Shown here piece by piece: positions 7,666 to 11,281 of a stretch of 11,281 bases of DNA (its first letter is position 1; the number at the start of each line of letters is the position of its first letter). Below the pieces are notes generated by a model. The model saw only the letters and a program-made list of their open reading frames with translations, was not told the origin of the DNA and did not search any database. Origin of the DNA: Methanospirillum hungatei. Lineage in GTDB: Archaea; Halobacteriota; Methanomicrobia; Methanomicrobiales; Methanospirillaceae. A program made the translations under genes and the position numbers. The DNA lies in NCBI RefSeq assembly GCF_020216685.1, contig NZ_JAIWNS010000176.1:1-11281 (forward strand), given 5' to 3'.

Positions 7666-8247
7666 TCAGATATCAAAGCCCAGCTTATTTGGTGCAGGAA
7701 CAACCTGTGGTCCGTTAAATTCTGGATTTCCATACAGGTATTCAACGATCAGCTCGGCAAACCTCTTTGCATCACTCGGATCACGGGCAGTCACCAGCCG
7801 GTCCAGGAAGACAAACGGCTTATCCTCAAACTTCACGTCCATCTTCATCATCTCCCTGATAGGAGCTCCGGATATGACCGTTGCAGGACGCTTTTTTAAT
7901 ATACCTGCCCGTGCCATGACCACCGGTGCTGTACTGATGGCCCCGATGACCTTGCGGTGAATCCGGAAGATCTTCACCAGCTCAAGAAGGTCAGGGTTAT
8001 TCCAGAAATGGGCCTGGGCTCCATGTCCTCCTAATATGGCAAGGGCGTCAAACTCATCCTCTCTGGTCAGGATGACCTCCTCAAAACTTAAGGGGACATA
8101 CACCCGGCCACCAAACGTACCCTTGGCCTGCCCTTTTTCCCTTGACACAAACTCATACGGGATCTTATTCTGATCAAAAACCGCCATGACCTGTGCCAGT
8201 TCCTTGTCATGGTACTGGGTTGGGGGGACTGCTATCAGGATTTTCAT
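7666..8247 (-). CDS. DJ-1/PfpI-family protein with Ser replacing the nucleophile Cys
   Basis: A 193-residue protein with the DJ-1/PfpI (class I glutamine amidotransferase-like) fold. It has MKILIAVPP at the first strand, E16 in KELAQV as the usual acidic neighbour of the active site, LGGHGAQ (72-78) corresponding to the oxyanion-strand PGGxG, a nucleophile-elbow region at 101-116 followed by AGILKKR, and LVTARDPSDAKRFAELIVEYL (151-171), which matches the conserved C-terminal helix motif. The striking feature is the elbow: the family normally has A-I-C-H/x-G, but here the corresponding stretch reads AISTAP (103-108) with Ser105. If the alignment is right, the usual cysteine peptidase, glyoxalase or deglycase chemistry is unlikely, and the protein may be a pseudo-enzyme or use another nucleophile. 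No ribosome binding site precedes the ATG; the 8-base gap to the upstream gene contains six T. Membership of the fold is clear, function is not. Confidence 0.85.
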   Translation of the reverse strand: MKILIAVPPTQYHDKELAQVMAVFDQNKIPYEFVSREKGQAKGTFGGRVYVPLSFEEVILTREDEFDALAILGGHGAQAHFWNNPDLLELVKIFRIHRKVIGAISTAPVVMARAGILKKRPATVISGAPIREMMKMDVKFEDKPFVFLDRLVTARDPSDAKRFAELIVEYLYGNPEFNGPQVVPAPNKLGFDI

Positions 8248-8255
8248 AGAAAAAA

Positions 8256-9398
8256 TCAGGTGGTGGATTCTGATGAACCGCCACTCAGGTAGTCAGCCAT
8301 ATCCGGTGTGATATATCCAAGTTCACCCAGACCAAATGTGCCTTTCTCCACTTCACCAAACTTCGGGAAGTCAGGAAGCGTACTGTTGGTATTATTCGGG
8401 ATGATATCATCAAAGTATCCGATGGCTTTCTCAGCCTGATCATAATACTTCTTGGATTTCTCATAATTCTCCTCACCATTAGAGACAGATGAGACATAGG
8501 TCCGGTCATTGATATATGCCTCATAAAAGTCCCGAGCCTGTGAGATCAGATAGAAGAATGCATCAATGTAATTCGCCTTAGTATAGAAGTCCTCTGCGAC
8601 ATTCATACTGAGGAGATCCATATAGGTGCTGTCTGCCCAATCAAGTCCTTCACCAGTCAGGAAGCGATGACCCGGAGACATTTCTGTCTTGTCATTGGTT
8701 GGATCATCATCAGGGAGCCGTGCCCGATCAACATAATCCTCAAACCAGCGGATAGTTTTTGTCTTGAACTTCTCGGTCTGATCATCAGCAGATGAGTCAG
8801 GAGCCTTCTGGGTCATCGGAATGGCAATATCCAGACCTTCAAGGGTGTCGCCCTGCTGCTCTGCTTTTTCTTCAGGCATCGGTTCCCCTGCCGGCGGGAG
8901 AGTGAACATAGTCATATTCGGATAGAGATCCTTGATCTTGTTCCAGAACTCGGCAGCGACCTGACGGTACTGATCTGCAACGGTATAATATTCAGAACCA
9001 TCCGTTGTCTTTGAGACGGATTTTAAATAAGCATGATAATCAGTATAGGTCTCTCCTGCCTTGGAGGTATAGTAGAGATATGCCGCGATGTTATGTGCGT
9101 TGGGGTAGAGATCCGGACTGACGTTCTCCATAATCAGCCGGTAGTAGGCGTCAGTCACCTCACTCAGCTTTGTCCCGGTCGGGACAGAAGAGTTTGATAT
9201 CTTTCCGATGATCTTTTCAGCCTCACTCGTGAATGCTTCGTCATTGTAGGGTTTCGCATCAGAAGGGGCCTTCATACTCAGGGGCATCAGTTCAAATGTG
9301 GGTGCAAATCCGGCGCTGCAGATGGATACACAGAGCACCAGAGCAGCGATGCCGGTCAATATAAGATATACGCTGCGTTTCATACCCTCAGTCATCAT
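8256..9398 (-). CDS. Secreted protein of unknown function with an internal tandem duplication
   Basis: I do not recognise this family. The 380-residue product starts with a signal peptide: basic start MKRS (6-9), hydrophobic stretch about 10-28, probable signal peptidase I cleavage near SICSA-GF (25-31). The mature protein is acidic, rich in Tyr, Asp and Ser/Thr, and has no other membrane segment. It is therefore predicted to be exported, possibly associated with the cell surface. The body consists of two related halves: residues 92-168 align without gaps to 266-342 (offset 174), with roughly a third identical by hand count. Shared positions include D-x-Y, an aromatic-rich helix, V-S followed later by N/D-G-x-E-x-Y, and a closing N-x-T-x-x-T-L-P. 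Lead-in segments APSDA (44-48) and APDSSADD (199-206) also correspond. Several Asn-x-Ser/Thr sequons occur (for example NMT at 161, NNTNST at 335-340). The start could be ATG 9398, 9395 or 9383; none has a well-placed ribosome binding site. Confidence 0.8.
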   Translation of the reverse strand: MMTEGMKRSVYLILTGIAALVLCVSICSAGFAPTFELMPLSMKAPSDAKPYNDEAFTSEAEKIIGKISNSSVPTGTKLSEVTDAYYRLIMENVSPDLYPNAHNIAAYLYYTSKAGETYTDYHAYLKSVSKTTDGSEYYTVADQYRQVAAEFWNKIKDLYPNMTMFTLPPAGEPMPEEKAEQQGDTLEGLDIAIPMTQKAPDSSADDQTEKFKTKTIRWFEDYVDRARLPDDDPTNDKTEMSPGHRFLTGEGLDWADSTYMDLLSMNVAEDFYTKANYIDAFFYLISQARDFYEAYINDRTYVSSVSNGEENYEKSKKYYDQAEKAIGYFDDIIPNNTNSTLPDFPKFGEVEKGTFGLGELGYITPDMADYLSGGSSESTT

Positions 9399-9503
9399 AT
9401 AGGCAACTCAAAAAGGTTTCCTATTGTGATTGAAAGGACTGGTTATGCCGGTTGCGCCTGATAACAGATATAGCCATACCAGTCTAACCCTCAGGGAAAC
9501 AAG
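9399..9503. promoter_or_regulatory. Divergent intergenic region with an imperfect inverted repeat
   Basis: This 105-base spacer separates the secreted-protein gene (leftward) and the pentapeptide-repeat gene (rightward), so it should hold both promoters. It contains an inverted repeat: GACTGGTTATG at 9437-9447 pairs with CATACCAGTC at 9475-9484, ten base pairs with one bulged T and a loop of about 27 bases. An alternative small pairing, GTTAT (9442-9446) with ATAAC (9461-9465), exists within it. It could be an operator or a 5'-leader structure. AGGGA (9493-9497) is a well-placed ribosome binding site for the GTG at 9504. I see no convincing TATA element. Confidence 0.35.
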
Positions 9504-9884
9504 GTGGGCTGTGTGGCGGACGAGAAACAGGTTGAAGCAATAAAGGGAGGTGTCGCTTCATGGAATCAATGGAAGGCAGAAAATCCGAGGAAACGACCGG
9601 ATCTAAGAGGGGCTCACCTGACAGGCCTCTCCCTTGATGGGATCAACCTGAACGGGGCCCGGTTATCTGAAACTGACTTTGAGTTTTCCAGTTTGAGAAA
9701 AGCAAATTTTGCCGGGGCAGACCTTACCAGGGCAAACCTTTCCAATACTGACCTGACCGATGCGATATTTCTCAATGCAAATCTGCAGGGGGCACGACTT
9801 ACCGGGGCAACGGTCACCAGGGCAGATTTCCGGGGCGCAAATGTTGCCGGGGCAGATCTCAGGCAGATAAAGCGCGGGCTCTGA
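9504..9884 (+). CDS. Pentapeptide-repeat protein
   Basis: A 126-residue protein with a short N-terminal segment followed by 18 consecutive pentapeptide repeats (residues 32-121) of the A(D/N)Lxx type, for example ADLTR, ANLSN, ANLQG, ADFRG and ADLRQ. Such repeats fold into a right-handed quadrilateral beta-helix; some family members mimic DNA and bind gyrase, but most have no known function. The first 31 residues include WNQWKAENPRKR (20-31), a lead-in that often precedes these repeats in methanogen proteins. No signal peptide or membrane segment is present. The GTG start at 9504 is supported by AGGGA at 9493-9497, 6 bases upstream; a second GTG at 9513 would drop three residues. The stop codon directly abuts the stop of the convergent radical SAM gene, with no base between them. 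DNA-level similarity between repeat units follows from the protein repeats. Confidence 0.9.
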   Translation: MGCVADEKQVEAIKGGVASWNQWKAENPRKRPDLRGAHLTGLSLDGINLNGARLSETDFEFSSLRKANFAGADLTRANLSNTDLTDAIFLNANLQGARLTGATVTRADFRGANVAGADLRQIKRGL

Positions 9885-10970
9885 TCAGGAGACGATAGAA
9901 TATACGGTGGTCCGTTCTGCAAGGACCCTGCCCAGGTCGGCACACATATGCTCCATCTCTTTTGGATCCAGGTATTCACTCATCCCGCCTCCCGCTTCCC
10001 CGGTGACATCATCTAAGTACATCGTCCCGGCCAGGTCATCCGCACCGGCCAGTAATGCCATCTGTGTCATTTTCACTCCCAGTTTCGGCCATGACACCTG
10101 GATATGGTCAAAGTTGTCCAGAAAGAGCCGGCAGACCGCGGTTGTCACCAGATCATCCCGTCCGGTCGGCCCATACTGTACCAGACCTTTCTCATACAGG
10201 GGCGTCTTCTGATGGATGTACGTAAGAAGGACCATCTCGGTAAATCCGCCGGTATCATCCTGAATCGTCCTGATACGGTCCAGGTGTTCTGCACGATCCC
10301 GGGGAGTCTCCGTAGATCCATACATAATGGTTGCCGTTGACCGAAGACCGCGGCCGTGTGCTTCCCGTGTTATCCGCTCCCACACATCAGTCTTCACTTT
10401 TGCCGGACATATCGTCTTTCTGACATCATCGACCAGGATCTCGGCAGCGGTCCCCTGAAGGGTGCCAAGACCTCCCTTCATAAGACGGTCAATGACCTCT
10501 GATGTCGGAAGATTCTCCTTTCGTGCGACAAAATCCACCTCATCCGGGGAGAACGCATGAATGTGCACCGACGGATACACCTCATGGACCCATCGCATGA
10601 ACAGAAGGTACGTCTCCAGAGTAAAATCAGGATGCACCCCGGAGAGAAAACAGATCTCAGAGACCTTCCGCTCTTTTGCTGCCCGTACCTGCTCCTTTAC
10701 CTCCTCCTCTCCAAACAGGTATGCTCCCGGGCTGTTCTTTGTCCGGCCAAACCCGCAGAATCCACAGAGGTTCTTACAGATATTCGTGATATGGATATTC
10801 TGGTTTCTGACAAAGGTCACCCGGTTTCCGTTCTTCTTCCTGCAGAGCTCATCTGCAGCACGAAAGAGATCAAACACCTCATGGCCCGTGACTGAAAACA
10901 GGAATGCTGCCTCATCCACGGTGAGGCGATGACCGGCAAGAGTGTCAGATAAGAGGGTCTGCAGATGCAT
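9885..10970 (-). CDS. cofH: CofH-family radical SAM protein (coenzyme F420 biosynthesis candidate)
   Basis: Radical S-adenosylmethionine enzyme of the CofH/MqnC-like family. True CofH works with CofG to make the deazaflavin core of coenzyme F420 from tyrosine and the ribityl-uracil precursor. The 361-residue product has the iron-sulfur motif CKNLCGFC (C65, C69, C72), preceded by IHITNI (59-64). It then has VHIHAFSPDEVDF, the GTAAEILVDDVRKTICPAK region and TATIMYGSTETPRDRAEHL, followed by GGFTEMVLLTYI and SWPKLG, all in family order and at normal length. Deviations are noted: SGVHPDF instead of the common GGLHP, and GADDLAGTMYLDD where CofH usually has GANDxGGTxxEE. These raise the possibility of a CofH paralogue with a changed substrate, so the gene name is provisional. 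AGGAAGG near the end of the signal peptidase gene lies a suitable distance before the ATG at 10970, and only 3 bases separate the two genes, so they look co-transcribed. Confidence 0.8.
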   Translation of the reverse strand: MHLQTLLSDTLAGHRLTVDEAAFLFSVTGHEVFDLFRAADELCRKKNGNRVTFVRNQNIHITNICKNLCGFCGFGRTKNSPGAYLFGEEEVKEQVRAAKERKVSEICFLSGVHPDFTLETYLLFMRWVHEVYPSVHIHAFSPDEVDFVARKENLPTSEVIDRLMKGGLGTLQGTAAEILVDDVRKTICPAKVKTDVWERITREAHGRGLRSTATIMYGSTETPRDRAEHLDRIRTIQDDTGGFTEMVLLTYIHQKTPLYEKGLVQYGPTGRDDLVTTAVCRLFLDNFDHIQVSWPKLGVKMTQMALLAGADDLAGTMYLDDVTGEAGGGMSEYLDPKEMEHMCADLGRVLAERTTVYSIVS

Positions 10971-10973
10971 GGG

Positions 10974-11281
10974 TCAGACCTTCCTGCCCGATTTCATCTC
11001 CTCCTCCCGCTTTGCCCGGTTTCGGAGATAGAGTTCATGAAGGACCATGATGGCGACCACGATGATGATAACAGGAACAATATTGAGGGGGAGGTATCCG
11101 ACCAGGGGAACCTGATACATGGCTTTCCCGATGATCCATTCTTTTTTGACCGGTTCGATGGGTCCGCCCAGGTTGCGGTAATTTGACCATCCGACCTGAT
11201 CGATCACCGGGTTATTATCACCTTTGGTAATATATCCTGCATGAGGAGCGGTATACGTCCCTGTTCTCTGGCCAGCAGTAA
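10974..11281 (-). CDS. Archaeal type I signal peptidase (partial, N-terminus beyond right edge)
   Basis: C-terminal part of an archaeal/ER-type (Sec11-like) signal peptidase, which cleaves signal peptides from proteins exported through Sec. The reverse strand is open to the window edge, about 102 codons. The decisive segment is GYITKGDNNPVID, the conserved GDN box E of type I signal peptidases with its catalytic-site aspartate. It is followed by the IIGKAMYQVPLVGYLP stretch and a C-terminal transmembrane helix (about VPVIIIVVAIMVLHELYL), then a basic cytoplasmic tail ending GRKV. The catalytic Ser and His motifs lie upstream, outside the window. A GTG inside the frame at 11207 is not the start, because box E would be lost. 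Its stop lies 3 bases before the CofH-like start. Exported proteins such as the one at 8256-9398 would be its substrates in general terms, but nothing links these two specifically. Confidence 0.88.
   Translation of the reverse strand, partial: TAGQRTGTYTAPHAGYITKGDNNPVIDQVGWSNYRNLGGPIEPVKKEWIIGKAMYQVPLVGYLPLNIVPVIIIVVAIMVLHELYLRNRAKREEEMKSGRKV

Noticed and set aside
8250..8255. Six-T run (on the minus strand) between the secreted protein and the DJ-1-like gene, as an archaeal terminator
   Set aside because: Six T is short, and the next gene on the same strand starts 2 bases later, so termination there would interfere with it. It is compatible with co-transcription but cannot be called from sequence.
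9597..9866. Direct DNA repeats in the pentapeptide gene, considered as a CRISPR-like or satellite array
   Set aside because: The periodicity is 15 bases and is explained by the A(D/N)Lxx protein repeats; there are no constant repeats with unique spacers.
1..11281. Defence island or mobile element, prompted by RecQ, JAMM and DJ-1-like genes
   Set aside because: No integrase, transposase, attachment-site repeats, nuclease partners or compositional break are seen. The JAMM gene is embedded among housekeeping genes, and the RecQ and DJ-1-like genes each stand apart without defence partners.

Overview
The window reads as chromosome of a methanogenic euryarchaeon, most likely Methanomicrobiales and close to Methanospirillum. 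This rests on gene content and is not a proven assignment. Markers are an archaeal dihydropteroate-synthase-like protein of the methanopterin pathway, the archaeal FAD synthetase RibL, a Tsr3-type rRNA-modifying enzyme, an archaeal type I signal peptidase, a CofH-family (coenzyme F420) radical SAM enzyme, a lone CheW, and many TPR/pentapeptide proteins. Genes are tightly packed on both strands. I saw no rRNA, tRNA, CRISPR array, insertion sequence or phage gene, and no gene-free stretch longer than about 180 bases.

Layout. 1-1167 (-): N-terminal 389 codons of a RecQ helicase that runs off the left edge. A 176-base divergent spacer leads to cheW (1344-1916, +). cheW collides tail to tail with truA (1913-2743, -), whose start lies inside the end of a PHP-domain phosphoesterase gene (2710-3375, -). 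A short divergent promoter region (3376-3422) separates that pair from a rightward run: the dihydropteroate-synthase-like gene (3423-4838), a JAMM metalloprotease (4903-5352), ribL (5349-5819), tsr3 (5816-6310) and a large TPR protein (6354-7664). JAMM, ribL and tsr3 are linked by two 4-base start/stop overlaps. A DJ-1/PfpI-like protein (7666-8247, -) and a secreted protein of unknown function (8256-9398, -) follow on the other strand. Then come a pentapeptide-repeat protein (9504-9884, +), a CofH-family radical SAM protein (9885-10970, -) and the C-terminal part of a signal peptidase (10974-11281, -).

Functionally this is mostly housekeeping: coenzymes (methanopterin, FAD, possibly F420), RNA modification (TruA, Tsr3), DNA repair (RecQ) and protein export (signal peptidase), plus a chemotaxis adaptor and several proteins of unknown role. 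I see no convincing undescribed multi-gene system. The points most worth a second look are the internal duplication in the secreted protein, the DJ-1-like protein with Ser at the nucleophile position, the divergent motifs of the CofH-like protein, the coupled JAMM-ribL-tsr3 cassette, and tail-to-tail junctions with essentially no spacer.
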